Positions 1 through 12,339 of a stretch of DNA of 64,000 nucleotides are shown piece by piece. The DNA is from Cycas panzhihuaensis (taxonomy: Eukaryota > Cycadophyta): contig CM041465.1 in NCBI GenBank assembly GCA_023213395.1, forward strand, positions 163,625,741-163,689,740, in the 5' to 3' direction. The first letter of the stretch is position 1, and each line of letters starts with the position of its first letter. Under the pieces are notes generated by a model. It was not told where the DNA came from, made no database searches, and worked only from the letters and a program-made list of their open reading frames with translations. The position numbers were made by a program, and so were the translations under genes.

Positions 1-862
1 CTCACCATCTACTCATGCCCTTTCCACATTTCCTCAGTATCCATATAATCTCTTGTTATGCATCGAATTTTGATTATCTTGTTATCTATTAGTAAGATTT
101 CTACTAAATCATCACTAATATATTTATAATATTAGAAGGGATGAATTGCATGAATGGTAAAATCATGATAGATGCAAATAGTATATATATTTATGGCTGA
201 GACGTTAAATGAAAGTTAAAATATTAACATCAGTATTATACTATACCTAGGATTTGCATATTGAGATATTTATACAAATTTAGATTTAATGTTCTGTACC
301 TCTATTTTGCAAGTCTTATGTAAATGATATAATATGTTTCGGTTCAATCTTTAGTAAAGTGATTTGGCATCATAATCACAATTTAATAGTCGATGTGGTA
401 TCTAGGTACCTATGACATTGCCATATTCCTGGTGCTATTTGTATTTTCCATAACATTTCAAAGGTGTCTCAATAGTACAAATAATATCTTTATATATCTA
501 ATACTATTAAAGCATGAGAAGCCAGACCTACATGTGTGTCCAAGAGAAAACTAGTGGATAATGCGATGTATATCTATTATCTTAGTGGCAAGAAATTGTC
601 TATATCATATTAGAAGCAACAAAGGAAAGCATATCTATCTATATTGAAGCAGAATTAATAATTATGAAGAGATCATTGATAAATCATGATGTCATATGCT
701 TTATATAAGTGTAGGACCATCTAAATCATCAAGTCATGAGTATATTTACTTACATTATCCCGCTTAGGGCATTCGTGATGAAATTGGGTCAACATAACAT
801 AAATATTTTAAGTATATATGATATAGGAACATGAATCTATTTGATTCTTTATCTAAAAGGGA
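1..862. repeat. Interspersed repeat block L, copy 1
   Basis: This AT-rich block has no gene that I can recognise. It reappears with many point differences at about 16,850-17,673, and its first ~300 bases reappear at about 2,447-2,750. In both full copies it runs straight into the same 477-bp LTR. It may be the leader of a retroelement, because the sequence before it in the other copies carries a primer-site-like motif, but I cannot show a reading frame on either strand. The window starts inside it. Confidence 0.6.
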
Positions 863-1340
863 TGTATAATTAATGGGATCCTTGATCACTTTAATGCCAA
901 TGTTGACTATTGTCCCTTCAAAGGTGATAGGTAAGAGGGATAAACTAGTAATAATTATATGATGGAATCTTACAAAAGGAAATTCCCTTAAATGAATCAA
1001 CAAAAGAGATTTAAATCATCAATAATCATGCAAGGAAATTCATATAAGATTATGCACTAGATTAGCAAGGTAGAAATCCCTTTAGCATAGAAAATCCACC
1101 TTAAAAAATTATAATATATTTATATCAAAGTGCATTGCATGTAATATTCTATCCATCCTTTCATGCAAGGACATGATACTATATTTAGTCATTATGTGGA
1201 TTGTGATCTTTTAATAGATTTTATAATTAGTTAGATGTTAACTTAGTTTATTTAATAATTGACTTTATAAAGATATCATTCATATGTAATATTTAATTAT
1301 AACATAAGAATATTCTAAGATAATATTATACAATCTAATA
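863..1340 (-). repeat. 477-bp copia LTR, copy 1 (3' LTR of minus-strand remnant)
   Basis: This is one of six copies of the same ~477-bp sequence in the window (others at 15,321, 25,282, 44,362, 53,044 and 62,532). On the minus strand it follows a purine tract and the end of a copia RNase H frame, which is the position of a 3' LTR. The minus-strand start reads TATTAGATTG (probably decayed TG) and the end reads ATTATACA. No partner 5' LTR with a recognisable primer site is adjacent, so this is a remnant. Confidence 0.7.
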
Positions 1341-1352
1341 TCCCGCTTCAAT
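1341..1352 (-). other. Polypurine tract of minus-strand copia remnant
   Basis: The minus strand reads ATTGAAGCGGGA immediately before the LTR. The copy at 25,759 reads TTGAAGGGGGA, so the tract here is slightly decayed. This is the usual site of plus-strand priming at a copia 3' LTR. Confidence 0.55.
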
Positions 1353-1439
1353 ATTGGATTAGAGAATGTATAAATTTAAAGAAGACTTCATCATAAAGAT
1401 TCCTCTTTAATGGAGACTTCTTTAACTTTGAGCAGGTGT

Positions 1440-2110
1440 GACAATCTTATATATTTAACTTCTATAGTAGACTTGGTTAATATATTTATAATATATAAAT
1501 CTCTAGTCAAACACAAAAATTAAGAAGTGCCATCATTAAATGAATTAGAAATAAAGTGTTGATTAAGCTCAACGTACTTAGTGTTGGAATGAGAAACAAG
1601 ATTAAAAGTTATACATATGGTACTTTGATTATCAATATTAATTTTAATAGAAAATTTTAGAGACAAACCAATTTCATTTATTAAAGATTTAATCTATAAA
1701 GATTCCTTACTAACTTTGATGGAGGCATGATATTTGGCCTCAATTGTAGAAATAACAAAAGGCTATACTTTTTCACTCATCTAGGTAATTGAAGAAGGTC
1801 CAATAAAGAAAACATAATTGATAGTTGATTTTCTCTCATTAATATCTATAGGCCAACACAAATTTATGAAATTGACTGACTAAAGATTAACATTAGTGTG
1901 ATTATAGTTAAGACCATACTAAATGGTACCTTGTAGGTAACGTAAAATTCTTTTATTTTCCTTCTAATATGAATCATATGGGTTTTTCATGAATCTAGAG
2001 TATAAATCATCTGAATAAAATATGTTAAGATGCATATGAGTTGAATAGATTAAGCTTCCAACCAACTATGGATACAGAGTTAGATGAACTAAGGCATATT
2101 CTGTTATTAC
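1440..2110 (-). pseudogene. Ty1/copia RNase H and RT C-terminus, degenerate
   Basis: Minus-strand translation gives the C-terminal part of a copia polyprotein. It includes a tract like KVSKESL-stop-IKSLINEIGLS, then INIDNQSTICI, then a SHSNTKYVELNQHF-like stretch. These match the copia RNase H order of alanine/lysine-rich helix, DNQS active-site strand and the H-x-K-H-I-E-type motif. Sequence at 1,780-2,110 continues upstream into the RT-RNase H connection. Several stops interrupt it. The frame is cut near 2,110, where an unrelated block begins, so most of RT is absent. Confidence 0.75.
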
Positions 2111-2446
2111 GTAAATTAATCTAACTATTATCAAAATGCACATTTAAATGGCTACACTTGTTTACTAAATGATATTACATCACTCATGTAAATATGTGGC
2201 TATGATATCATTCATTTTATGATTAATTATTTGGTCTTTGAGCCTTTGACACTTTAGTATATTTACAAGTGCTTATGCGTTCTTCCCTTATTTAAGCTCT
2301 TGTCATAAACTTATAAACTTAGGTTCATAACATGTGGCATTAGAGTAACAATTCTTATTTGTGGAATGATAATAATAATAATAATAATAAAAGAATAGAA
2401 ATCAGAAAATAACTCTCCAACCAGAGGCTGCTCATCTTCCTCTTGC
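2111..2446 (+). repeat. Repeat block G with primer-site-like motif, copy 1
   Basis: This block is shared with 16,561-16,849 and 25,926-26,182 (continued at 33,570-33,661). Each copy ends a run like an LTR 3' end and then has a motif close to TGGTATTAGAGCA (here TGGCATTAGAGTAAC at 2,335-2,349). That resembles a tRNA-Met primer-binding site on the plus strand. It may be the 5' LTR end plus leader of a lost plus-strand element. No second LTR was found. Confidence 0.45.
2369..2391. repeat. (AAT)n microsatellite
   Basis: A run of about seven AAT/ATA units lies downstream of the primer-site-like motif in block G. The equivalent run in another copy of block G is the insertion site of element C. Confidence 0.85.
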
Positions 2447-2760
2447 ACTCACCATATACTCATGTCATTCCAACATTTCCATCGTATCCATATAATATAT
2501 TGTTATGCATCAAATTCTGATTATCACATAATCTATTAGAGAGATTTGTATACAATCATCACTAGTATATTTATAGTATTAAAAATGATTCACTATATGA
2601 ATGGTAGAATCACCATAGATGCAAATAGTATATATTTATAGTTGAGTTATTGAATGAAAGTTAAAATATTAACATCTATATTGTAGTATACCTAGAACAT
2701 ACACATTCAAATCTTTATGCAAAATATAAGTATGCTCAATAAAGACTTATCTTTAGTAAT
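2447..2760. repeat. Partial second copy of block L
   Basis: This resembles window positions 1-300: the same start (CTCACCAT-ACTCATG), then the stretch around a GCAAATAGTATATATTTATA core. It breaks off near 2,700-2,760 into block Q. Two partial copies of L about 2.45 kb apart suggest an old tandem duplication of the L-LTR-RNase H-G tract. Confidence 0.5.
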
Positions 2761-3950
2761 GTCCAACCTTGATGTTTTGTGGAAATGCCAGATTCAAGAG
2801 TACATGCAGAAAATCTTTTGAGAATATTTACCATCGAAATGAAACTTATCATATTATAAGTATGCTATAGCCTTCAAAAGGTAAATGGAGAAACTTGAGT
2901 ATGAACATATGATAAATGAAGAATGGTAGTATTAAATAACATATTCAATATCGATTTGAAAAATATTTTCTTTTGAGAAAGTGTTAGAAGTTAGAGATAT
3001 AATTACTCCTAGTCATATGAAATCATTTCATAATGAATTAGTACAAAAGAAATAAATAAGTCATGCTGAAGAAATAAATAATTAAAAAAGTAGAGATTTA
3101 ACCTCCCAAAATAAATATCATGTCCTCATATAGGATGAATTTCTAAACAGTGCATCATAGAAGAAAAAATTTCCTAGTAGTTATTATTTAAATATATTAA
3201 GAATATTATATAATAAAATTATTTAGTATGAAAGAAGAGATAATTGACCACAAGCTCGAGAACTAAATGACCTAACTCCTAATATAACTAATGATACTCA
3301 TAATAGTACAAGATAAATTCTTAAAGATAATGTTAGTAAAATCAATATATAGGATAATAAGATTAAATGATTACAATATATATACCAGAGAAGTCCGTAA
3401 TGCCAATGATAATAGCTTTTCCTTGCAATGAATCTAGAAAAATCCTAATCATTTATATAGTATCATATATTTTAAGATAATATTAGTTTATATCAATACT
3501 AATGTTGACTTTTCAAATTTACATAGTCATAATCTACTAAAAATTTTTACCTAGCATATAATAACATCAACTTATTCAACCTTGCCCTTGTATTCATACT
3601 TGTTATTGTTTAAATCTTTAATAATTATAAAATTTTGATCACTTCATAATCTATTTAAAATATGACCTTTTATCTTCTTAAATGCCCTAGTATCCTTAAG
3701 GTATTTCATTGTAAAATGCTTATAACAGTAGATTGTCTTATAGCCCTAACCATTATCATACGTAAGTAAACTTGTCTAAAGAATAATATCCATTATTTAA
3801 AGGATCGAATGGTATAAATAATGCAATGATTATATCTATCCCATATTGCTTGCTATTATATATATTCATATATCATCATGGTAAGGTTCAACATGAAGTA
3901 TGCCATAATATTCAAACACTTTGAGAAAATATTCATCCTCAAGGCTTCAT
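2761..3950. repeat. Repeat block Q, copy 1
   Basis: This ~1.2-kb block recurs at about 45,261-46,405, 53,946-55,095 and 63,386-64,000. The first half carries a degenerate plus-strand reading frame, annotated separately. The second half (about 3,420-3,950) has no frame I recognise. In the other copies block Q lies directly beside the copia RNase H remnant. Here it adjoins the integrase end of element A, so the junction at about 3,950 is a recombination or insertion boundary. Confidence 0.65.
2940..3415 (+). pseudogene. Degenerate unrecognised reading frame in block Q, copy 1
   Basis: The plus-strand translation parallels the one at 63,522-64,000. It has a tract like KSRDLTSQNKYHVL, then a hydrophilic stretch containing ARELNDLTPNIT, broken by several stops. 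Four copies keep the same reading, and most stops are TAA or TAG where a Gln codon would fit. I do not recognise the family. The short N-K-Y-H-V-L motif faintly recalls linker segments of LINE proteins, but this is not evidence of function. Confidence 0.35.
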
Positions 3951-3990
3951 TACTTATCATCCCTCTTCAATCTATCTGATTTGAGATTTA

Positions 3991-5009
3991 TTATCTTGAA
4001 TGGCTACTTACATAGATTCTATTAGTTTTAGGATCCATGCATTTATATGCGTTTGAATTTTTACTGTATCCTATCAAGATGTATTCTATACTCTTAGCAT
4101 CAAGTTTTAATCTTCTTTTATTAGGAATATGAATGAAAGCTTGACATCTAAAAACTTTTAAATTACTTACATCAGGCTTTATACCTATCCATGCTTCCTC
4201 CAAAATTATTTGTTCTAGAGCTTTTGTAGGACTTCGATTTATTAAATAATAGACATTGCTAATAGCTTCTACCTAATAAGTTTTTTAGACTTGTTTCTCA
4301 AAAATCATGCTAGGAACCATTTCTATGATGGTCGTACTTTTCATTTTAGTAGCCCCATTTGACTATGGAGTATAAGTTGTGAATTAACTTTGTATCCCTT
4401 TAATTTTGTAAAAATTTAGGAAGTCCTTTGATATATATTCTCCTCCACCATATGATCTAATGCACTTTATTTTAGCTCCAGATTCGATCTCCACTTTTGC
4501 TTTGAATTCGTTGAAGACCGCAAAGTCTTTAGATTTATTATAGAGGAAGTATACCCATACTTTTTGAGAAAAATCATCAATAAAAGTTAGAAAATATCTA
4601 CATCCATTGATTGAAAAAGGAGTGAAAGGACCAAATAAATCATTGTGAATTAGTTCTAATTTATTTTGAGTGCACTAATTACTTTCTTTAAATGGAAGTC
4701 TATGTTGTTTTCTAAACTGACAACCTTTACAAATAAAATTTCTAGAAGTGATGCGAAGAAGACTAGTTACCATACTAGATTTTTTAACAACTTTAATGTA
4801 TCTAGAGGGAGATGCCCATACTTCAAATGCCAAACTTTATTATCAGAATTTATAGTAATGCATGCTTTTATATCCAATTTATGGTTTATAGACTTTGAAA
4901 GTAGTTTGTACAGGTTATGGCATCTTATGGCTTTATCTATTATATTGCCACTATTTTTCATATCCATTATGTGATAATAGCCTTCTTCATGGAACACAGT
5001 TCTTATCAC
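3991..5009 (-). pseudogene. Element A: copia GAG-pre-integrase and integrase, degenerate
   Basis: Minus-strand frames give the N-terminal integrase region (KVWHLKYGHLPLDTLKLL, the His part of the zinc-binding domain) at 4,767-5,009. The integrase C-terminal region is at 3,991-4,203, with FRCQAFIHIPNKRR, ILIGYSKNSNAYK and DPKTNRI tracts typical of copia. The central catalytic core between them is broken into short frames. Integrase would insert the cDNA into the host chromosome, but this copy cannot be active. RT should follow at lower coordinates and does not; block Q lies there instead. Confidence 0.8.
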
Positions 5010-5560
5010 CTTTTTTTAAAGTTGAGAGATAGATAGAAGATTTATATTAATACCTAGTACAAGCAATACATTCCCTAACTTTTTCACATCACCCTATACC
5101 TTGACTATTATAATACCAACACCTTTTACGTCTAAAGGATACTTATCTCTTAATTCAACTAATTTATCAACATTATAAGGTTTTAGTACCTCAATCCAAT
5201 CTTCTCAATATATCATGTGATGTTAATATTCCTGAGTATTGTTGTATCCAAAGTTTAATATTTTCTTCCTAAAAAATTTAAAATAATTTAGAATAATAAG
5301 ACATGCGAGTAGAGCATCTGAAATCTATATACTATATGCCATTCTTTCTTTGAGTAATTAAACAAGTATAGAACATATTCTCATCCCTCAACCTCTCCGT
5401 AGTCCTCTTTGTTGTTGTAATCGATGAATTATTTATTTTACCTTAGTACTCATTTAAATAGTATTAATAGATTCCATAACTATAGTAGGTCAATACAAAA
5501 CCTCTTCTTCTACCTTTTCTTTGAGTTGTAAGAGCTATGTTATTTCCTCTTCCTCTCATA
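5010..5560 (-). pseudogene. Element A: protease/linker region, degenerate
   Basis: Between gag and integrase, minus-strand fragments include a tract like LGNVLLVLGININLLSIS. This matches the copia segment just after the protease (the VLYVPKL-NLLSV-type region). An upstream stretch with YIDFRCSTRMSYY could be the decayed aspartic protease active-site region (usually DSGAT followed by H-M), but the Asp-Ser-Gly itself is not visible. Confidence 0.5.
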
Positions 5561-5639
5561 GGGCTTCTTCCAAGAGATCTTCCACTACCTAAATTTTAAT
5601 CATTTCTAGAACATGAAGCTTAAAATCTTTTAGTTTAAA

Positions 5640-6332
5640 AATTCAAGGGATTTAGTCTCCTAAATCTTCCCATCAAGCTTACCATCGAGGCAAACACTTA
5701 TTTTAAAGTTTTATTAGAATTTTACTTCCTTTCCTCTCTTCTAAGAAGCATGGAAAGCAATTGATTAGCTATAATTATAGATAAGTCTTTAATGACTTCT
5801 ATGGTTATTGCAATATTCTCAAACTTCTTAATTTTAACTACACATCTTAAAATTTTCTCTACAAATCTTTATTTTGAGTCTTGTTCCCTTAGATCTTGAA
5901 TTTTATTCACCAGGTCTTAAATTCTAGTGACAAAATTATTAATTGACTTAGAAGCATGTATTATAAAGTTCTAAAATTTCCTTCTAATTATTTGTAATCT
6001 TATGCTTATTTCACCTTCATAAATTATTTTTAAAGTATCATAATCTTACTTAGTTGTTATTCCACAGGTAAACAAGGGTATATTCCTTCCTTTAGATTTA
6101 CATAAAGATATTCAAATGCAAGAGCATTCTTCATTTCAAGTCCTACTTTCTATTTTTATTGATTAATAGTTAATTATACACTAGGTGAAGCTAAATTTAG
6201 AAGAGTAAATCCATTTGACAATACGTCCTAAAAGCCTCTACCAATTAATGAAATTTACCTTTTCATAGACCACATCAATGAGTTAGTACCATCAAATTTG
6301 GGGCCAAAAACTAGTACTAGATATAAAGTCAT
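5640..6332 (-). pseudogene. Element A: copia gag, degenerate
   Basis: The minus-strand reading starts at an ATG at 6,330-6,332. It soon contains PKFDGTNSLMWSMK, the classic N-terminal copia gag motif (F-x-G-x-N-x-x-x-W). Further on it has LVNKIQDLREQDSK and VEKILRCVVKIKKFENIAI, which match the UBN2 gag domain order. At least six stops and frame changes interrupt it. Gag would form the cytoplasmic virus-like particle. I saw no clear CCHC zinc knuckle. Confidence 0.75.
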
Positions 6333-7555
6333 TTTAGTAATCAAATAAACAATTAAGATTATAATAATTCACCTCAAATGCACATAACATGGGCCACTTA
6401 GTTACATAGATCTATCAATAAGATGATAGTAATTTTATCTTAGATTTTAGGACCTCCTTCTACCGCTTAGTCTTTTATAGAACTTAATATATATGTTATA
6501 ACAAATTTCATAAACATATGCTTTACAATAGCCTTTTAAGGTTCAAAATTTAGTTGCCCTAGGGTGAAGAAATAGGTAAGAAGATAATGTAGAGGGAGCA
6601 AAGAGAAATTTTAACTAACTACCACATAGGGATTTGGTATAAAGCCTTAAATTTAGACTAAATTTTCTCTTTGAAAATAATAGCAAAATATATCAAATCA
6701 TGCACTAAAATAACCATCTCTATGTCAAGATTTTAATAGTTTACATGGTTTAAAAAAATATACTCTTATAACTCAAGATATTAAAGAAAATGCACACATA
6801 ATCGTCTAAAAAAAAATAAATAGCAAGTTAGGGTTTAACACCCTTTACTAAAATAATAATAACTTTTGAATTCGATCTATAAACTAAAAAATATTTTTTT
6901 TGAAGTAATCTATGCTTCAAGCCATATTAATTTTAAAAAAGAATTAACGTTAGTAGAATACATATAGCAATAGTTATAGCTCTTTTAACGTGCATCATAA
7001 TTAGGATTTGAAGGGACTACAATAGTACGTATAATTAAAGTGTTATTAACCTTTTGCTTTAATATTTGATAGATCTAAAGCCAATTCTAATAAAAGTAAG
7101 ACACTAAGACACATAGATTCAAAAAACCATTGAGGCTAATCAGATAACTATAGCTAAAGTTATAGCTATTTGAAATTGCAGTAATAGATTTCAGACCCCA
7201 AAGATAGTAATGAATAATAGGCTAAAACTAAATTCCCTATAATTTTCATAATTTTACTCTAAAACCTATGGTATAAAAACTTAAAATTTATAAAATAGAC
7301 CTGGATGACTTAAATTTATAATTATTATTCTAAAATTCTTATATTTGTGCCCCTAAAACACAAAGTTTAGGAGGCACTCAAACTCTTCTTTTTTCTTACA
7401 CTTAAGGTTAGGGTTTCTATCTTAAATCCTATATTAACAAGTACAATACACCACAAGAAACTAGTAAGCAACCTCTATGGATCCACCCCCACATAACACA
7501 AACAAATGTTAAACATATAATAGATGACTTATAACTTACCTTCCTTCTTATCATG
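6333..7555 (-). other. Element A 5' leader, no gene seen
   Basis: About 1.2 kb between the primer site and gag of element A. It is AT-rich and stop-laden on both strands. I see no recognisable protein, tRNA or repeat in it. Confidence 0.5.
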
Positions 7556-7570
7556 GCTCTGATACTAAGT
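7556..7570 (-). other. Element A primer-binding site
   Basis: The minus strand reads ACTTAGTATCAGAGC, one substitution from the tRNA-Met-type site TGGTATCAGAGC. The bases before it, TTTTTCTAC, equal the LTR end of element C. Confidence 0.65.
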
Positions 7571-7975
7571 AGAAAAATGAAATTGATAAAAAATAATAAT
7601 GTATAAATGAAAACAACTTAAAAACACCAGGATCATAATGGTATCCTTAAGGTACCTTATATCTACACTAGAATAATATTACAATAATATGATGATAATA
7701 TGATACATAAAGTGTGTATTTATAACACACAACTTGACTATACATGTGATCCACATAAAATACCAACTTCATAATGATATTAATCTGCAAAAATATGTAT
7801 TACAACTTTACCTTATGATGTGTGAACCGAGCTATCTAAACATCCTAAAGGTTTGTGGTTAAGAAATGCTTACGAGAGTAGAATATTTAGTGGCCCTAAT
7901 CACCACTATAAATAAAGGACCTTATCTTCAGAATACTATACATAATTTAAAATTTCTAAAGCTAAAAATTGTATG
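7571..7975 (-). repeat. Element A probable 5' LTR
   Basis: On the minus strand this stretch ends beside the primer site and contains a TATA-like box (GTTATAAATACAC around 7,712-7,724). That fits an LTR promoter. The outer boundary is uncertain because no matching 3' LTR was found in the window; the six 477-bp LTRs belong to a different family. Confidence 0.4.
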
Positions 7976-8164
7976 ATATTGATATCATTCAGATGCTACC
8001 TACTACTATATATATATATATATATATGACTATGGTCAACTTACGGGGTGGCGTAGGCCATAATATGGCCTCCCTTGTTGAAAATCTTTGTCTTCAAAAC
8101 CTTGTTATTATAAGGCCATATATACCCTCTCTTCTTGAGAATGTTATTTTTAAACCTTGGTTGC
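7976..8164. other. Unassigned spacer with (TA)n run
   Basis: This short stretch joins element A to block P. It contains a (TA)n microsatellite at about 8,008-8,027. I see no coding or transposon signature. Confidence 0.5.
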
Positions 8165-9417
8165 TTTGAGAGTGCATGTGGCCTCGCTCATTTAGGAGTA
8201 CCCTTGCATGCATAGAAGATACTTTTTTGATATATATGCTCTTTATGTTTCTGGAATTAAAAAGACCTCTCAATTTTGTCATTTGCATAAGTTAAGCACT
8301 GCTCATACGTATTCTTATTAGTATCAAGTATCAAAAATAAAGATACAGAGCATTTATTTTAGTCTCATCCTTTTACTTCTACTATACAAAACATTCTTTA
8401 GATTAAGATAACAGTTGCCCACTTTAGTTCTTTTTATTCTAATGCTATAATTTTTAGAAATATTTTAGGTTTCAACAAGGCTTTTATACTATCTTAGAAT
8501 GTGATAAGAGTTGAAGTCTTGTGACACTTATAAAAGAATTATAACTATATCTAATATGATTCCATAGGGCCTCTTTCGATGTTATGTTTTATATTTGAGT
8601 TGATGCCCTCTCTTATGATACATATGAAAGTAATATTGAAAGAAAATGCTTAACAAGTGGATATGCTTAGGAAATTCTTTAACAATGTTTACCTATTTGC
8701 AAATATTGATGAGTTTGTTTTAATTCCTCCATCAGTCACACCACCTCCTCAATGGTGTGGTTGAAAATTCCCATGAGTAGATTAATCCATTCTAATTTAT
8801 TACTATGAGCCATCATCTTATTACCCTTGTGGTACTCTATACCTATAGGTTTACTGGCATTAATTACCATCTCGTAACGATTTTCCAAGAACTTAAACTC
8901 CTTCCTCTCCTATAGTTTCCATCCCTATAGAATGTCTACTATTCATATAGTTTCTAAGAATACCAAGGATATACTTTATCTTTTAATAATTAGAGAAAAA
9001 TTAGAGGAGAAGTAGCCTAATTTAAGTGCATGTTGACCTACAATGAATTTACATCTTGGTTAATTTATGATATGGAATCTTATTTTATATAAGTTTGTTA
9101 ATGGAATGTAGGTATTTTATATATGTGTAGCTCAATGATGGTAGGTTTCAGGATGATGTACTCGTTGATATAGGCTTGTAAGTAATATTTTTAATGGCCT
9201 AAATTATATTTGTATCCATTATGAGGAACTTCCACTTCTATATACAATTCTTTATTTATCCTATTAATATAATATTTTATATTTTATTTTAGAATAAAAG
9301 AAAATTGAAAAAGAACTACTTAGTAATAAAAAGTATGATGGTAGTTGATAGTTCAGTGTTGGTAATAATATTAGTGAGTATAAAATTATGGGTAATAATA
9401 ATGGTAAGCATGATGGG
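8165..9417 (+). repeat. Repeat block P, copy 1, left part
   Basis: Block P is about 1.6 kb. This part is homologous to 33,662-34,724 and the first bases of 43,840. It is interrupted at 9,417 by element H and resumes at 14,971. Comparison of the two P copies defines the insertion points of both H and D. The whole block lies directly before a 477-bp LTR in both loci. Confidence 0.7.
8170..8480 (+). pseudogene. Possible LINE-type zinc-binding RT C-terminus in block P, copy 1
   Basis: This reads in parallel with 33,680-33,970, where one frame gives NEDVEHLF-stop-DYPFTSTIWNIL. That resembles the zf-RVT domain of plant LINE polyproteins (a C-x-x-C segment, then HLF-x-x-C-P-F-x-x-x-W). In both copies the Cys before Pro is Tyr or Ser and stops occur. 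The call rests on one short motif, and nothing else of a LINE is secure. Confidence 0.3.
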
Positions 9418-9936
9418 TGTAGGAAATGAAGTGGAGCTAAACTAAGCTCTGATACTAAATGTTAGAAAATAATATTTGCAGGACTATGCTCTGATACCAA
9501 ATGTAGGAAATGAAGTGGAGCTAAACTAAGCTCTGATACCAAATGAAGGAAAATACTTGCAGGAGAACAGGGCAGAACATATATCAAATAACTATAAACT
9601 AATATTGCATCAATACATCAATGTATCAAAATCACAATAGTATAAACCATGAAAGCATTATTATTCAATCCATTATAGTAAAAATGAGCATTATAAATCT
9701 CTCAAAGGAAGGCAGTGTCTAAAGACACCAGGGTTGCATACCCCTTAACATTTATAGTTTGGGGGAGGAGGGAAACTCCTCAACCCCTGAATTCAAAATA
9801 ATAATAAAATAATATTCACTTAACTCAAATGAAACTAACTCAACTTACCTTGACATGTTGAGCTTCACATGTCTAAATTGAGGTGCATAATCCTGGTAGG
9901 TAAGAGGGAGTTGAGTGATGATATTACACTCAAACA
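9418..9936 (-). repeat. Element H 3' LTR
   Basis: This 519-bp LTR runs TG...CA on both strands and shares most positions with 14,401-14,970. One end carries tandem ~40-bp units, each with the complement of a TGGTATCAGAGC-type primer site (see findings). The length difference of 51 bp from the partner is explained by one fewer such unit and an 11-bp duplication in the partner. Confidence 0.85.
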
Positions 9937-9950
9937 TTCTCCTCCTTAAT
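9937..9950 (-). other. Element H polypurine tract
   Basis: The minus strand reads ATTAAGGAGGAGAA directly before the LTR start TGTTTGAGTG. This is the expected plus-strand priming site and fixes the element's orientation. Confidence 0.75.
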
Positions 9951-10182
9951 ATCAGCACGAACACTTGTATCTTTTCCTTGAACTTATGGAACTGATACTT
10001 GAAAAAGACTTTGAAATTCTGATCTTGATCTTTATCAACTCTTCTCACCCTTATAGCCACATATGTCTCTTTATCATAGAATGATATAGAAAAACTATAA
10101 GTAGATGAAACTTGATTTAAATATAAATGAATAGCTATAATTTTGACTTTGTCAACTAGAACATTAAGAAGGCTTTAAACTT

Positions 10183-10693
10183 AAACTTTTGTAATCTTTA
10201 TGCTTTGAACAACTATCATATCATCAGGTTCATTCTTTATCATATCATCGGATTCATTCTTCGTTATGTCATAAGATTCATCTTCGTTCTCCCCCTCAAA
10301 TGGAGGATCAAATCCTTGTGCAACAAGGTGGTCCTACATTTGATCTGAATCTTCATTGGTTTTGTCATCATGATCTACCTATTCTGTCACCTGTCTTATA
10401 TGCTCATCAAAAATTTTATCAAATACATTGGGGGTATCTCCCCCATAAATGGAAATCAATAAATCTCAAACAGACTTAGATGTTGTCAAATCACATACCT
10501 TTGAAAAAATTTCATCATTTATAGTACAAAACAATAAACCTAATACTTCATTATCTTTTCAAAAATTTTCTTTAATGTTAAGGTCACATTCATGTTGTAA
10601 ATACTTTAAAAGATCATGTTCAATAAAGTAAGTTTGCATGGTGTCATACCATAGTGAAAAGTTATGGCCATCGAAAATGGGAAATTGTGCCAT
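10183..10693 (-). pseudogene. Element H gag, degenerate copia type
   Basis: The minus-strand reading starts at the ATG at 10,691-10,693 and contains FDGHNFSLWYDTMQTYFIEH. This is the N-terminal F-D-G-x-N-x-x-x-W motif of UBN2/DUF4219-type copia gag. Further on it has LLFCTINDEIFSKVCDLTTS, matching the middle of that domain. An acidic tail contains two direct repeats of a NES/NEP-DDMI type. Four internal stops occupy codons where Gln or Trp would fit. The frame ends about 235 bp before the 3' LTR, leaving no room for pol. The gag start is 3.7 kb from the primer site, an unusually long leader. Confidence 0.7.
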
Positions 10694-12339
10694 TTTATCA
10701 AAAAACTTTAGTATGTAAAATGAATATGCTTTAACAAGTTAAAATATCAATAAATCAATAAATATATATGATTTCAAATGCTCTTTAGAAAGTCAATCAA
10801 CTAGGCATAATAAGGAAATAATCTTTTTTTAAAACTGATAAAAGAACTTTTTAATATAGGTACGCCTTTCAAATAAATTTTGAGATAAAGTGAACATAAG
10901 AGGACATATAAAGATATTTTGCCTTAATAATAATGTAAAATGCTAAAAATAAAATATATAAAAGTGTTTTTCACTTTGAAAAAAAAATAACAATATAAAG
11001 AAATTTTTAATAAAAAGAAATAATATGCTCCTTAAAAGAGGGTTTGAATGATAACCTTAGGTTTGAGGGATTCAAAAGTATATTAAATGATATCAAAATG
11101 ATATAAAACTTTACGAGTATAAATATAAATAAAATGTGAACCCAACGGAATTGACCGTTCTAAAAACAGGTTCCTAAAAATAAAGTTTTAGTGAATCAAA
11201 GGTACATGCCTCGTTTTGAGGCTAAACAGGAGCAGGGGGTCAAAATGCTAACAAAATACTTATAGAATGCTGTAAGGTGATCAAATATAGTTTATGAAAT
11301 TATTCAATATACTTTCAATTGAAAATTTTTAAAAATATATATTAAAAAATGTGTAAAAATAGCAAATTTGAGGCAATAAAGTACCTCTACTTTGAATGAT
11401 TTGAAAATTAGGAAAAATATGTCAAAATGTATAAAAAATTATGTTAAATCAAAGATAATTAAGTCAGCTTCTCAACAAAACTAATAGAATTGAAATCTAA
11501 TACAAAATAAAAAAGTTATAGCAAAAATGGTAACATGTGTCTTTATGTAAAAATGTTAAGAAATAGGCTAAAAACAACTAAATTCCCACTTTTAGCGATT
11601 AAAATACTATTGAAAATGAATTCAAAAAATTAAAATAAGAAGTGTGTATTGAAGTTTGTAGAACGTAGATCGCTATAGAAGAAATCCAAGCAAAAAAAAA
11701 TTTACCAGTAATAAATTACAGCTAGTTCTAAAAGTGATTTTGTTAAAAGTGTGAAAAAGGCTGAAATTTTGAATGTCTGGCATTAAATTGGCCGAAACAG
11801 GGTCAAATCTGCACCAAATTAGTCATATGACCAGTCAAAATTGGTGTACATAAAATTTCTAATCGAATTGAGGTGGTTTCGTCTGAAACCAATGCTCCAG
11901 CAAAGAGTTATGGTAAAAAAAGCCAATAACCCTATAACAAATGAGAAATTTAAAAAAATAACATAAAAAGTTTTATAAAAAAATGAACTAACCCCTTTTT
12001 AAGCTAAGCTGGGGTCACGTGGTATAGTATACGACCAGAGGTTAAAAACAAAGGACTTATACTTAAAAACTTCAGAATTAAAAAATTATACAATTTAATA
12101 AAAAGTTTTTAAAAACTTTATATAAAAAAATAAAAAATTAAAAAACGAAATGGCCTGCCATTGTAATTGCTATGCCATCGCTGTCAAAACAACAAAACCA
12201 GATATTAATAGTTATGTCGGTATCAAAATAGGTATTTAATAAAAGCTTACGAACTTATTGAAACGACAGCTCAAAGTCAGGCGCAAATGAATAATGAAAT
12301 GCTGTTATGCATTCTAATATAAAAGTATATATAAGGCTG
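10694..12339. other. Element H interior, AT-rich, no gene seen
   Basis: This is strongly A-rich sequence with stops in all frames. Copies of a short GTTTTTAAAAACTT-like motif occur around 12,050-12,120. I recognise no protein or RNA. Confidence 0.5.
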